A DNA stretch of 64,000 nt from Pseudoalteromonas sp. GCY (GCF_016695175.1 NZ_CP068023.1:1689501-1753500), one strand, 5' to 3'. Positions 30,326 through 39,962 are shown, counted from the stretch's first letter. Numbers and translations: made by a program. Notes: generated by a model from the letters alone, not told the origin.

Positions 30326-30711
30326 TCTGCATCAAAAGTCTCAGGTCCTATACATAAAGGCGGACATAAGTCCTTATATCATTTGTCCTAATTCAATAAG
30401 CTCGCTCGCTGTTAAAACGTAATCTTTAAAAAGTACTCTGCTAACCATGTAATTAGCTACACTTTTTGAAGAATTATCGACAACACGATCGTATAAGGGC
30501 TTTTTAGCCTTTGCTGTTGCTGTTTTTAGCGAGTCTTGTTAGATGCAAGTTTACTGCTTAAAAACAACCCCCTAGGTTAACAGACCCGATAACATACGCC
30601 TTACCTTCTACTAGGTACGCAGTGTTGAGATGACACGGGAAGTGCGTTATTTACTCCAATGTGCAATTGAGTAAATAACCATGAATTACTAATAATTTTG
30701 GTGGAACCATT
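30326..30711. other. 386-bp intergenic region with a possible gene fragment
   Basis: No complete gene is visible. On the minus strand one frame (30374-30538) stays open for 55 codons of protein-like composition, including YDRVVDNSSKSVANYMVSRV, but has no upstream ATG and is not recognised. A small GGAC/GTCC hairpin lies at 30362-30373. Confidence 0.4.
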
Positions 30712-31554
30712 ATGCAACAGTTACCTACCGTAGACTATCAATCGCCAAATGCTGCGAAAGAATTTGTAGAATCTTTAAGAAACACGGGTTTCGGTGTACT
30801 AAAAAATCACCCAATCCCACAAGAGTTGGTTGAATCAATCTACAAACATTGGCAAGAATTTTTTAATTCAGAAGAAAAACACGAGTTCCTTTTCAATAAA
30901 GAAACCCAAGACGGTTACTTCCCACCAGAAGTCTCTGAAGTTGCGAAAGGTTTTACAGTAAAAGACATTAAAGAGTACTTTCACGTTTATCCAAAAGGTC
31001 GCGTACCGGCTCAATTAGAAGCGGAAATTCGTGAATATTACCGTTTAGCGAGCGAGTTTGCTCAAGAACTGCTAAGCTGGGTGCAAGCTGAAGCGCCTGC
31101 AGATGTGAGAGCGAGATTCTCTATTGACCTTAAAGATATGATCAAAGAATCAGAGCAAACATTACTACGTATTCTTCATTACCCACCAATGACAGGTGAT
31201 GAAGAACCAGGTGCAATTCGCGCCGCAGCTCATGGTGATATCAATCTACTTACTGTATTACCAGCGGCAAATGAGCCTGGCCTGCAAGTGCAAAGACAAG
31301 ATGGCAGTTGGTTAGACGTACCATGCGACTTTGGTTCGTTGATTATTAACATTGGTGACATGCTGCAAGAGGCGTCGGGTGATTACTTCCCATCGACAAT
31401 TCACCGTGTGATTAACCCAACAGGCAAAGCGTCGACGAAATCTCGTATTTCATTGCCGCTATTCTTGCATCCAAGACCGGATGTTGTGTTGTCAGAGCGT
31501 TACACTGCAGATAGCTATTTGCAAGAGCGTTTGAGAGAACTTGGGGTCAAGTAA
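30712..31554 (+). CDS. 2-oxoglutarate/Fe(II) oxygenase, isopenicillin-N-synthase family
   Basis: The 280-aa cytoplasmic enzyme has the DIOX_N segment (about 5-110) and the jelly-roll domain. Iron ligands are H174 and D176 in AHGDINL and H231 in STIHRV, and R245 (KSRISLP) binds the co-substrate. Members hydroxylate, desaturate or cyclise small molecules. The substrate cannot be read from the context; it stands alone between the kinase pair and the nag genes. It is well preserved and likely housekeeping in this group. Confidence 0.85.
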   Translation: MQQLPTVDYQSPNAAKEFVESLRNTGFGVLKNHPIPQELVESIYKHWQEFFNSEEKHEFLFNKETQDGYFPPEVSEVAKGFTVKDIKEYFHVYPKGRVPAQLEAEIREYYRLASEFAQELLSWVQAEAPADVRARFSIDLKDMIKESEQTLLRILHYPPMTGDEEPGAIRAAAHGDINLLTVLPAANEPGLQVQRQDGSWLDVPCDFGSLIINIGDMLQEASGDYFPSTIHRVINPTGKASTKSRISLPLFLHPRPDVVLSERYTADSYLQERLRELGVK

Positions 31555-31600
31555 CCTAGACTTACGATAGCGAATAACCTGAACGATAAGGTTAAATCGA

Positions 31601-31638
31601 TAAAGCGACTTGATGTAATATTGAGTCGCTTTTTTATT
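31601..31638 (+). terminator. Rho-independent terminator after the oxygenase gene
   Basis: AAAGCGACT / GAGTCGCTTTTTT hairpin. Confidence 0.85.
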
Positions 31639-31767
31639 ATGTGTCTAACAATCCCTAATCTCTGTTAGTCCTTGTAATTTGACGATTATTGCAATTTTTC
31701 ACTGACAATCCTCACAAACTGTGCAATATTAGTTTTTTTCAAAATGAAGAAATTTCTTGAAAAATTT

Positions 31768-31785
31768 AATGACAACGCTGTCATT
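31768..31785. promoter_or_regulatory. NagR box AATGACAACGCTGTCATT
   Basis: Eighteen-bp near-palindrome about 90 bp upstream of nagK, with a matching copy at 35431. It fits the LacI-type NagR motif known from Shewanella and relatives. The nagR gene itself is not in this window. Confidence 0.8.
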
Positions 31786-31876
31786 TGTTGTGTAACATCA
31801 ATTCAACATGAATGAAAAACCGTGTCCAACGAAAACAATAACGCGGTCTAATCTAGAGCAAAGTAGGGGTCTTTAC

Positions 31877-32788
31877 ATGATGGCTAAACAGGTTAACCAA
31901 GACCAACTATACATCGGCGTCGATGGTGGTGGAACAAAATGCCGCGCTACAATTTATTCTCTTCAACATGGCGTTTTGGGTACGGGTCTAGGCGGTCCTG
32001 CTAATCCCTTACATGGTTTAGAGCGCACGCTTGAATCTATCATGGTGTCGACACAAATGGCGTTACAAGACGCAGGTCTTCGTGTTGAACAAGTACATGA
32101 GCTAAATGCAGGTCTTGGTCTTGCAGGTGTTAACTTACCCGCGCTCTATGACAAAATCATGCAATGGGAGCATCCCTTTAAACAAATGTTCCTTACCACA
32201 GATTTACACACCGCGTGTATTGGTGCTCATGAGGGTAGCGATGGTGCAGTGATTATTACCGGCACCGGCTCCTGTGGTTTTGCCTTAGTTGATGGTAAAA
32301 CAGTGAACTATGGTGGTCATGGCTTTGCTCAAGGCGATATGGGTAGTGGTGCTTGGATGGGGTTAGAGGCGGTAAAAGCTGCGTTACTCGACCTCGATGG
32401 CCTTGGCGAAAAAACGTCATTGAGCCAAGTATTACTAGAGCACTTCAGTGCGAAAGGGGCAATGGGTATTGCAGAGCAAATGGCGGGGCAGCCGTCTAGC
32501 GGCTATGCAAAGCTGGCTCGTTATGTATTAGAGCAAGCAAAACTAAATGATGAAATTGCCCTTTCAATTGTGAATTCAGGTGCGGAATATATCAGTCGTT
32601 TAGCTCAGCGTTTACTTGAATTAAACCCGCCTAGACTCTCTATGATCGGCGGATTATCCGAGCCGCTACAACCTTGGCTCGACCCAGAAGTTGCAAAGCA
32701 AGTCCAATTACCTAAACAACCTCCTGAAATGGGGGCTATTTACTTTGCTATTCAAAGTGCAGGTCAAGAATTTAAAAAGGCGAACTAA
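31877..32788 (+). CDS. nagK: N-acetylglucosamine/glucosamine kinase, BadF/BadG type
   Basis: The 303-aa kinase phosphorylates N-acetylglucosamine (or glucosamine) at C6. It begins MMAKQVNQDQ, then shows the phosphate-binding IGVDGGGTKCRA, TGTGSCGFAL and QGDMGSGAWMG motifs of the BadF/BadG/BcrA/BcrD ATPase family. The start is placed at the ATG eight bases after AGGGG; a frame beginning 69 bp earlier lies close behind the NagR box and is unlikely. Its stop overlaps the nagA start by one base. Glucosamine kinase activity is an alternative reading. Confidence 0.9.
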   Translation: MMAKQVNQDQLYIGVDGGGTKCRATIYSLQHGVLGTGLGGPANPLHGLERTLESIMVSTQMALQDAGLRVEQVHELNAGLGLAGVNLPALYDKIMQWEHPFKQMFLTTDLHTACIGAHEGSDGAVIITGTGSCGFALVDGKTVNYGGHGFAQGDMGSGAWMGLEAVKAALLDLDGLGEKTSLSQVLLEHFSAKGAMGIAEQMAGQPSSGYAKLARYVLEQAKLNDEIALSIVNSGAEYISRLAQRLLELNPPRLSMIGGLSEPLQPWLDPEVAKQVQLPKQPPEMGAIYFAIQSAGQEFKKAN

Positions 32789-33912
32789 TGACGACTCAAT
32801 GTTATTTTGCTCCAGAGTTTTTTGATGGTGAATGTTTTAAAAATAACGTTTTTTTCGAGGTAAAGAACGGTCAAATTCGTTATGTAACTGAGTCGCAAGT
32901 AACCAATGTTAGGAAACTTTCAGGGTTAGTTGTTCCAGGCTTTATTGACGTTCAAGTTAATGGTGGTGGTGGCGCATTTTTTAACGCCGAGCAATCCACG
33001 ACATGCTTGGCGACTATGGTTAGAGCACATGGCCAATTTGGTTCCACGGGATTAATGCCAACCCTTATCACTGACAAGATTGAAGTGATGCAACAAGCGG
33101 CAGATGCAACAGCAGAAGCTATTGCTACTAATCAGCCCGGAGTGCTTGGGATCCATTTTGAAGGTCCACACTTATCTCATCCTAAAAAGGGTACGCATAG
33201 CGAAAAGTTCATCAGACCAATTTCAGAGCAAGAGTTTGCGGTTTACGCGCGTCAAGATTTAGGCATCAAAATGGTGACTTTAGCACCTGAAACTGTGCCA
33301 CTTAGCGATATCGAACGCTTGATTTCACTGGGTGTGAAAGTGTGTATCGGTCATTCAAACGCGGATTATGAAACGGCTAATGCCGCGCTCAGCGTTGGCG
33401 TGGATGGCTTTACTCACCTATTTAACGCAATGTCTGCGTTCACTTCCCGTGAGCCGGGCGTTGTCGGCGCAGCGCTTTGGAATGACAATAGCTGGTGTGG
33501 TTTGATCGTTGATGGCCATCACGTTCATCCATTGTCGGCGCAGCTTGCGATTCGTACTAAGCAGCGCGGCAAAATGATGCTAGTGACGGATGCCATGCCT
33601 CCGGTTGGTACAGATGATACGGAGTTTGACTTTTTTGATGGCAGAAAAGTTATTCGTACCGGTGATCGGTTAAATTCAACAACCGGTGAGCTTGCTGGCA
33701 GTGTATTGGATATGGCAAGTGCAGTGCGAAACACCGTCAATACGCTTAACGTGAGCCTAGCTGAGAGTTTACGCATGGCCTCTCTTTACCCTGCGCAATA
33801 TCTTGGCCTGTCTCAAAAGGGGCATCTAAGATCGGGCGCTGATGCTGATTTCGTGGTGCTCGACAGCGATTTGATTGTGAAGCAAACCTATATTGGTGGT
33901 CAGTTGCTATAA
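32788..33912 (+). CDS. nagA: N-acetylglucosamine-6-phosphate deacetylase
   Basis: The 374-aa amidohydrolase converts GlcNAc-6-phosphate to glucosamine-6-phosphate and acetate. Motifs are PGFIDVQVNGGGG, HFEGPHLSHPKKGTH, IGHSNADYETA, THLFNAMSA and VTDAMPPVG with the catalytic Asp. It is translationally coupled to nagK and supplies the substrate of NagB. Confidence 0.95.
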   Translation: MTTQCYFAPEFFDGECFKNNVFFEVKNGQIRYVTESQVTNVRKLSGLVVPGFIDVQVNGGGGAFFNAEQSTTCLATMVRAHGQFGSTGLMPTLITDKIEVMQQAADATAEAIATNQPGVLGIHFEGPHLSHPKKGTHSEKFIRPISEQEFAVYARQDLGIKMVTLAPETVPLSDIERLISLGVKVCIGHSNADYETANAALSVGVDGFTHLFNAMSAFTSREPGVVGAALWNDNSWCGLIVDGHHVHPLSAQLAIRTKQRGKMMLVTDAMPPVGTDDTEFDFFDGRKVIRTGDRLNSTTGELAGSVLDMASAVRNTVNTLNVSLAESLRMASLYPAQYLGLSQKGHLRSGADADFVVLDSDLIVKQTYIGGQLL

Positions 33913-33963
33913 CTGATTTGCAATTGAATAGTGGACGGAAACGGCCGCTTAAGTTTCCCTGAT

Positions 33964-34000
33964 AAAACCCCGCAGTAGTACCGCGGGGCTTTGTTTTTTT
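33964..34000 (+). terminator. Rho-independent terminator after nagA
   Basis: AACCCCGC(AGTAGTA)CCGCGGGGCT-type hairpin followed by a T-rich run. Confidence 0.8.
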
Positions 34001-34171
34001 AAGCTTAGCCGGTATTTGGTTAAGCATGGGTGGATCGACAACTCAGGAAGTTATTGTCGTGTGCGTAATGATAGAGTCATGATTGCAACGCGCATCAAAA
34101 CTAACCTTGAGGCAAATGGATTTGCTTGATTGAGCGATCCATAGTTAATGTTTTCACGCGGATAAATAACA

Positions 34172-35305
34172 ATGACAACGAATAATAAGCCAAAGCGACT
34201 TGCGTCTTTAGATGCCTTACGCGGCATGGATATGTTCTGGATCTTAGGTGGCCAGTCTATTTTTGCGGCACTGTTTGTATTGACCGGATGGCAAGGGTGG
34301 AAGGCGTTTGAAGCGCACACGCTGCACAGCCCTTGGCATGGCTTCACTTTTTATGATCTTATCTTTCCACTGTTTATCTTTTTATCGGGTGTGGCGATGG
34401 GCTTGTCGCCTAAACGTATCGACCATTTGCCCTTTAATGAACGTAAACCGTTTTATCTCAAAGCACTGAAGCGCCTTTTGTTACTGTGTGCTTTTGGCGT
34501 GTTATACAACCATGGTTGGGGAACTGGGATCCCAATGGATCCTGACGGTGTTCGCTACGCCAGTGTGTTAGGTCGCATCGCGTTTGCTTGGTTCTTTTGT
34601 GCTTTACTGGTTTGGCATACGAGTTTGCGAACCTTGGCCTATGTGGGTGTAGGCATATTGTTATTTTATTGGTTACTGCTTTGCTTTGTCCCAGTTCCTG
34701 GTGGGCAAGCGGGGGACTTAAGTGCAAATGGTGTTGGTAGTTGGAATGCGTTCATTGACACGTATTTACTACCAGGGATCAGTTATCAAAATCGTCCTGT
34801 TGACCCAGAAGGTGTGCTGTCAAGCTTACCTGCCATTGTAAATGCTATCGCAGGTGTATTTGCTGGTCGTGCTATTGCTAATGCACAAACGCAGGGAGAG
34901 TGGAAAACCGTTGGTATTTTGACAGGCTCTGGTGTACTCGTCTTAGCACTAGGTTGGCTTTGGGACATGCAATTTCCAGTTAATAAAGAACTGTGGACAA
35001 GCTCATTTGTGCTAGTAACCGTAGGCTGGAGTGCAATTCTACTTGCGGTATTTTACGCGATAGTAGATGTACTCAGCTTTCAACGTTGGGCGTATCCATT
35101 TGTTATTATAGGAGCCAATTCCATTATTATTTATTTGGCCTCAAGCTTAGTGAATTGGACCTTTATTAGTAAAAGCATATTCGGTGGCGTGATTGCCGCC
35201 GTGCCAACAGCGTGGCAGCCGCTAATTGCTGTTTTTGCGCTACTGGCGGTACAGCTTTTAGTGCTGCATTGGATGTATAAACGCCGTATTTTTGTAAGTG
35301 TATAA
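34172..35305 (+). CDS. nagX: NagX inner-membrane protein, DUF5009/heparan-glucosaminide acetyltransferase-like
   Basis: The 377-aa protein has about ten transmembrane helices. The start RLASLDALRGMDMFWI and the WHGFTFYDLIFPLFIFLSGVAMG segment are typical of the YeiB/DUF5009-type acyltransferase relatives found as NagX in marine chitin and GlcNAc clusters. It may assist uptake or acetylation of amino sugars, but no activity is proven for the bacterial family. It sits between nagA and nagB, separated by terminators, so it may have its own promoter. Confidence 0.85.
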   Translation: MTTNNKPKRLASLDALRGMDMFWILGGQSIFAALFVLTGWQGWKAFEAHTLHSPWHGFTFYDLIFPLFIFLSGVAMGLSPKRIDHLPFNERKPFYLKALKRLLLLCAFGVLYNHGWGTGIPMDPDGVRYASVLGRIAFAWFFCALLVWHTSLRTLAYVGVGILLFYWLLLCFVPVPGGQAGDLSANGVGSWNAFIDTYLLPGISYQNRPVDPEGVLSSLPAIVNAIAGVFAGRAIANAQTQGEWKTVGILTGSGVLVLALGWLWDMQFPVNKELWTSSFVLVTVGWSAILLAVFYAIVDVLSFQRWAYPFVIIGANSIIIYLASSLVNWTFISKSIFGGVIAAVPTAWQPLIAVFALLAVQLLVLHWMYKRRIFVSV

Positions 35306-35323
35306 TATTCACAAGCCTCCTTT

Positions 35324-35352
35324 CAAAAAGCCCACCGTTGTGGGCTTTTTAA
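35324..35352 (+). terminator. Rho-independent terminator after nagX
   Basis: AAAAAGCCCAC / GTGGGCTTTTT hairpin. Confidence 0.88.
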
Positions 35353-35430
35353 CACCTTTCGATTGCATAGAGTAAAAAATATCCATATTTTTTTTCACTT
35401 TTGCTTTACAAGCGAATTATTTCTGATAAT

Positions 35431-35448
35431 AATGACAGCGTTGTCATA
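35431..35448. promoter_or_regulatory. NagR box AATGACAGCGTTGTCATA
   Basis: Second copy of the NagR motif, 120 bp upstream of nagB, reading AATGACARCGYTGTCATW together with the nagK copy. Confidence 0.8.
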
Positions 35449-35486
35449 ATGGTAATAACCTAATGTTGTGTATCCCAATTAGGTTC

Positions 35487-35529
35487 GATCTGACCTTGCT
35501 TTGATTGCACGCGAGGCAAGGCTCAGATC
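35487..35529 (+). promoter_or_regulatory. Strong hairpin in the nagB leader
   Basis: GATCTGACCTTGC pairs with GCAAGGCTCAGATC, with one bulge. It sits about 40 bp before the nagB ATG, which lacks a clear Shine-Dalgarno sequence. Translational or transcriptional control is inferred. Confidence 0.45.
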
Positions 35530-35567
35530 CCATTTTATTCTAATCATCTCAACATTTGGTTAATCGT

Positions 35568-36362
35568 ATGCAAGTAGTCATTTTAAAAGACGCTGCCGAA
35601 GTGGCAGCATATGGTGCAGACATTTTTACAACGCAATTAAAGCGTAAAGCTAACTCTGTGTTGGGATTAGCGACGGGTTCAACACCGGTTGCTTTGTATC
35701 AAGAATTAATTAAGCGTAACCAAGCGAACGAAATCAGTTTTGCTGAAGTTACCAGCTTTAACCTAGATGAATATTTAGGCCTCGATGGCTCGCATCCACA
35801 AAGTTATCGTTACTTTATGCAGCAGCAGCTGTTTGACCATATCAACATTGATAAAAGTAACACGCACGTACCGCCGGGTGATGCAAAAAATCCAATTACG
35901 GCGTGCGGCGAGTATGAAGCGCGTATTAAATCTGCTGGTGGAATTGATGTACAACTGTTAGGTATTGGCAGAAATGGCCATATTGGCTTTAACGAGCCAT
36001 CTTCTGGGTTGACGTCACGCACTCGGGTTAAAACCCTAACGAAAGCGACGATTGATGATAATGCTCGTTTTTTTAAAGCTGATGAGTACCAACCTCACTT
36101 GTCAATCACAATGGGTATTGGCACGATTTTAGATGCTAAAAAAGTCGTGTTATTAGCGACTGGTGAAAATAAAGCTGATGCCGTTGTTGCTATGGTGGAA
36201 GGCCCGTTAACAGCTGCATGTCCGGCTTCAGCACTACAAATGCATCGTGATGCTGTAATCGTCATCGATGAAGCTGCGGCATCTAAGCTAAAAGATATTG
36301 AATTCTATAAGCATATTGAAAACGAAAATCAAAAGCTGTTGGACTATCTTGCCTCTCTGTAG
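35568..36362 (+). CDS. nagB: Glucosamine-6-phosphate deaminase
   Basis: The 264-aa enzyme converts glucosamine-6-phosphate to fructose-6-phosphate and ammonia, ending the GlcNAc pathway. It shows [39 protein letters not shown] and [13 protein letters not shown], the classic NagB motifs, rather than the SIS-domain NagB-II found in Shewanella. The ATG of MQVVILKD is chosen over a TTG four codons upstream. It is preceded by its own NagR box and a leader hairpin. Confidence 0.95.
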   Translation: MQVVILKDAAEVAAYGADIFTTQLKRKANSVLGLATGSTPVALYQELIKRNQANEISFAEVTSFNLDEYLGLDGSHPQSYRYFMQQQLFDHINIDKSNTHVPPGDAKNPITACGEYEARIKSAGGIDVQLLGIGRNGHIGFNEPSSGLTSRTRVKTLTKATIDDNARFFKADEYQPHLSITMGIGTILDAKKVVLLATGENKADAVVAMVEGPLTAACPASALQMHRDAVIVIDEAAASKLKDIEFYKHIENENQKLLDYLASL

Positions 36363-36386
36363 TGTGAAATCACACTGTAGTTTTCA

Positions 36387-36413
36387 AAAGCCCATTTATG
36401 GGCTTTTTTTTTG
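36387..36413 (+). terminator. Rho-independent terminator after nagB
   Basis: AAAAGCCCAT / ATGGGCTTTTTTTT hairpin. Confidence 0.88.
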
Positions 36414-36491
36414 CCTGTACCTTTGTGCTATGGTAGTTTTAAGGTCTCGCCGAAGTGGATAAAATGTTCCAGAACACGAAGGAATAGGGGC

Positions 36492-37412
36492 TTGCTGTAT
36501 TACACTCAAATGACGTTAGACAGAGCGTCTAACGAAAGAAAAGATCAAAACTGGTTATTATCTCAAATGGGTGACAATAGTCGCTGGTTATTAATTCAAG
36601 ACGACGCTAATTTAGTGCGTGTCCGAGATAATGAATTACATTATCTTTCTCGAATAGAAGTCGCTGATTTAGCACTCCAAGACGCGATATTCTTAGGTCG
36701 TGACGAAGCGCACAGCTATTTTGCGCTTGACGTCTCCAAACAACGAGACAAGCTTTCTTTTATTGACTCCGAGTCAGAATTCATCGACATGCGCCAAGTG
36801 GGTCGTAACTTACCAAGGCAACAAGGCTCAATTGGCGTGCTTGCACGAGGCTTATGTTACTGGCATAAAACCCATTGTTTTTGCGGACGTTGTGGGCAAC
36901 CCAATAAAATGGTTGAAGCAGGTCATGCAAGACGTTGTGTTAACCCCGAATGTCGTCATATGACGTTTCCACGTACAGATCCAGCCGTTATCATGCTTGT
37001 CACTCATGTTTTCCCTGATGGCGTTGAGCGCTGCTTGTTGGGCCGTCAGGCAATTTGGCCAGAAGGCGTATTTTCGACGCTGGCTGGGTTTGTTGACCCC
37101 GGCGAGTCGTTAGAGCAAGCCGTTATAAGGGAAGTGATGGAAGAAGCGGGTGTTGAAGCATACGACGCCACTTATATTGCCTCGCAGCCTTGGCCGTTCC
37201 CGTCTTCACTTATGCTTGGATTTATCGCGAAGGCGAAAACCACAGAGATTTTTGTCGAGCAAGATGAGCTTGAGCAAGCAAAATGGTTTTCACGGGCGGA
37301 GCTTAATACATTTTCAGAGTGGGGTGATACAAAGCCCGGCTATAAACTCACCAGAGAAGACTCTATCTCCAGATATTTAGTTGAATACTGGCGTGCACAA
37401 TCAGAAGAGTAA
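36492..37412 (+). CDS. nudC: NAD+ diphosphatase / NAD-RNA decapping Nudix hydrolase
   Basis: The protein is about 307 aa. A four-Cys zinc site (CGRCGQ and CVNPEC) precedes the Nudix box GFVDPGESLEQAVIREVMEEAGV-like segment (conserved G, E, REVMEE). The NudC signature SQPWPFPSS follows. It hydrolyses NAD(H) and removes NAD caps from RNA. The start is uncertain: homologues often begin with a YTQM-like stretch, which here needs a TTG or CTG start near 36492-36495 just after AGGGG; the first ATG is at 36510. It is followed closely by metC. Confidence 0.88.
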   Translation: MLYYTQMTLDRASNERKDQNWLLSQMGDNSRWLLIQDDANLVRVRDNELHYLSRIEVADLALQDAIFLGRDEAHSYFALDVSKQRDKLSFIDSESEFIDMRQVGRNLPRQQGSIGVLARGLCYWHKTHCFCGRCGQPNKMVEAGHARRCVNPECRHMTFPRTDPAVIMLVTHVFPDGVERCLLGRQAIWPEGVFSTLAGFVDPGESLEQAVIREVMEEAGVEAYDATYIASQPWPFPSSLMLGFIAKAKTTEIFVEQDELEQAKWFSRAELNTFSEWGDTKPGYKLTREDSISRYLVEYWRAQSEE

Positions 37413-37414
37413 TT

Positions 37415-38593
37415 ATGAAAAAGCATACTAAAATCGTTGCTGCTGGAAGAAAAGCAGAATATACCAAAGGGGTAGTAAACCCAGTTGTTCAGCGCGCCTC
37501 TACCGTGGTTTTTGAGAGCGTTGCAGAAATGCAAGAAGCGATAAAAGGCCGTGGACATCGCACATTGTTTTACGGCCGCCGTGGCACCAATACCCATTTC
37601 GCCTTGCAAGATGCCATTACAGAGCTTGAAAATGGTGCGGGTTGCGCCTTATATCCGTCCGGTGCTGCTGCTATCGCACAGTCACTACTGTCATTTTTAA
37701 AAGCAGGTGATCACTTGCTGATGGTGGATACTGCGTATGAACCAACCAGAGATTTGTGCGATAAGCTGTTAAAAGGCTATGGTATCGAAACCACTTATTA
37801 TGACCCTATGGTTGGTGCTGGTATTGACGCGTTAATTCAAGACAATACCAAAGTGTTGTTCTTAGAGTCTCCAGGTTCAATCACCATGGAAGTTCAAGAT
37901 GTGCCTGCGATGGTTGAAGTTGCAAAGCGCCGTGGCGTTATCACTATGCTTGATAATACGTGGGGCAATGGCTGGCAATTTCGTCCGCTCGATCATGGTG
38001 TTGATATCAGCATTCAAGCGGCAACTAAGTATATTGTAGGGCATTCGGATGTCATGATGGGGGTTGCCGTTGCAAATGAGCGTTATTGGCCTGAGCTTAG
38101 AGAGCACTCGTATTTACTTGGTCAATGTACTTCTGCAGATGATGCTTATTTAGCACTACGTGGGTTACGTACTATGCCTGCGAGGTTAAAGCAACACGAG
38201 CAGTCGGCAAAGATAGTGGCGAAATGGCTCGAAGCGCATCCGCTCGTGGATCACGTTAGACATCCCGCTTTTGAGACTTGCCCCGGTCATGAATTCTTCA
38301 AGCGAGACTTTGATGGCAGTAATGGTTTATTTTCAATCGTAATGAAAGAAGGTAGCCAAAAGGCGATTAACCGTTTCTTAGATGCCTTATCCCATTTTAA
38401 AATGGGTTTCTCATGGGGCGGCTATGAAAGCTTAGTTACAGCCAATAAAACCATGGAGCATTTGCGATCAGCCACAGGTTGGACACTTGGCCCCGTGATC
38501 CGCCTTCACATCGGTCTTGAAGACGTAGAAGACTTGATAGAAGATTTAGAACACGCACTTAAGGTCTACGAACAAAACCTCGCGAAATCTTAA
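37415..38593 (+). CDS. metC: Cystathionine beta-lyase
   Basis: The 392-aa PLP enzyme cleaves cystathionine to homocysteine, pyruvate and ammonia in methionine synthesis. Marks include FYGRRGTNTHFALQDAI, LYPSGAAAIAQSLLSFL, MLDNTWGNGWQFRPL and the PLP lysine in SIQAATKYIVGHSDVMMG. The WGGYESL segment near the C-terminus separates proteobacterial MetC from gamma-synthases. It starts 2 bp after nudC, so the two are probably co-transcribed. Confidence 0.94.
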   Translation: MKKHTKIVAAGRKAEYTKGVVNPVVQRASTVVFESVAEMQEAIKGRGHRTLFYGRRGTNTHFALQDAITELENGAGCALYPSGAAAIAQSLLSFLKAGDHLLMVDTAYEPTRDLCDKLLKGYGIETTYYDPMVGAGIDALIQDNTKVLFLESPGSITMEVQDVPAMVEVAKRRGVITMLDNTWGNGWQFRPLDHGVDISIQAATKYIVGHSDVMMGVAVANERYWPELREHSYLLGQCTSADDAYLALRGLRTMPARLKQHEQSAKIVAKWLEAHPLVDHVRHPAFETCPGHEFFKRDFDGSNGLFSIVMKEGSQKAINRFLDALSHFKMGFSWGGYESLVTANKTMEHLRSATGWTLGPVIRLHIGLEDVEDLIEDLEHALKVYEQNLAKS

Positions 38594-38915
38594 AACCAAC
38601 TACAAACTTGTTTAATTGTTGCGTCGTGTTTTGGTTTGAGCACAGCGCAACGCCTCAAAACCACTTGTGCGACATCCTTGGTTTGCTGTGTTTGTACTTA
38701 TATAAAGTATTTGGCCTTCAGCCTACAAATATCTCCTTTTCACAACACAGTTAATAATATATTGAAAAATATATATATTTTAATGTTATTGAACTTATCA
38801 ACTTTTAGTCTTTCCCCTTCAGAACGAAATCATCTAAAAATCATCATAACGTCAGTTATCGAACTTTGGATCTTGTTAGCGTGAACCCGTAACGTTGACT
38901 TTTAAAGGAAATGCT
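38594..38915. other. 322-bp gap with no recognised gene
   Basis: AT-rich sequence; the one longish frame on the plus strand has a hydrophobic, unrecognisable product and no ribosome site. An AAAGGA ribosome site for the next gene lies at its end. Confidence 0.4.
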
Positions 38916-39962
38916 ATGCTGCGAGCATGTATTTTTAGCGTATTTTCGCTCTCCATACTGATGATTGCCAATAAAAGTAATGGACAATAAGAGAGCCTTG
39001 TAAAGCTCACGGGTGCTTATATGGGACAAACGCCACCAGGAGAAATTGCTGAGCCTTTTGCGCCAGGCATTATCTCAACATCCGGTTGGGAACTAGAAGG
39101 GGTTTTCTCCCCAAATCTAAAGGAGTTTTACTATGTCACTCGAGGTGACAATAACAAAGGCGCGATCGTCAATGGCTTTCGTGAGGTAAACAATGTCTGG
39201 GAAAAGTATCTGGAATTTCCTCGCAATGGCGAAGTGACCTTCTCGCCAGATGGTGAACGTATGCATATGGCAAAAGGTTACAAGGAGCGAACTAAAGGCG
39301 GCTGGTCTGCTCGAAAGAGTGTGGGGCCAGAAATTGATAGAAGTGATTTTGGAGTTATGCGTTTATCGGCCTCATCGGCAGGGACTTACGTTTTTGATGA
39401 TAATCGAGGAGAGGTGATTCGGATTTCGCGGCTACTTGATGGTAACCGAACTGAACCAGTAGAGCTGGGCGCTAATATTAACTCAGGACGATGGACCGCA
39501 CACCCCTTTATCGCACCAGATGAGAGTTACTTAATTTGGGATAGCGAGCGCCCGGAAGGATTCGGCAGTTCGGATTTATACATCAGTTTTAAACAACAAG
39601 ATGGCAGTTGGGGACGTGCTATCAACATGGGTGATAAGGTAAATTCAGACAAATGGGATGCTTATGCTACGGTCACTTCGGATGGCAAATACATATTGTT
39701 TAATCGGGGGATGGATAACGAGAATTCCAATGTCGACATCTACTGGGTAGATGCAAAGATAATTAATGAGTTAAAAACGAAAAATGGCTATTCTGAACCA
39801 AAAAGCCAAGGAGATTTCCCAAGAGATCAGGTGCACGGTATTTCGCTTTCCGCACCACTTGTAGTGAAGTTAAACAACCAGTTCTTTCGGCCTATGACGA
39901 ACGGTTTGATAGCATGCTCTGCACGACCAAAGTCTATCTTTAGGTGTCTGTCATCTAGGTAG
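38916..39962 (+). pseudogene. PD40 beta-propeller secreted protein, nonsense codon and disrupted 3' end
   Basis: The gene starts with a good AAAGGA site and a signal peptide (IFSVFSLSILMIANKSNG). It hits TAA at 38988-38990 (codon 25), after which the frame continues uninterrupted: GAYMGQTPPGEIAEPFAPGIIS, FSPNLKEFYYV, FSPDGERMHMAKGYKERT, APDESYLIWDSERP, SDLYISFKQQDGSWG, VTSDGKYILF and DIYWVDAKII. These are WD40-like PD40 motifs. Its last meaningful part (KLNNQFFRPM) lies in a direct repeat, after which about 20 foreign residues end the frame. A paralogous 3' half is found at 51193-51633. A downstream start at 39021 could still give a cytoplasmic fragment. Confidence 0.75.
39846..39905. repeat. 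Left copy of a ~60-bp direct repeat flanking an 11.3-kb insertion
   Basis: Aligns with 51178-51240 with five mismatches and one 3-bp gap, and both copies encode A-P-L-x-V-(x)-K-L-N-N-Q-F-F-R-P-M in the same reading phase. A block of 33 identical bases includes TTAAACAACCAGTTCTTTCG. Confidence 0.85.

Noticed and set aside
38636..38884. 82-aa plus-strand frame after metC
   Set aside because: No ribosome site, unrecognisable hydrophobic product and AT-rich context; treated as non-coding.
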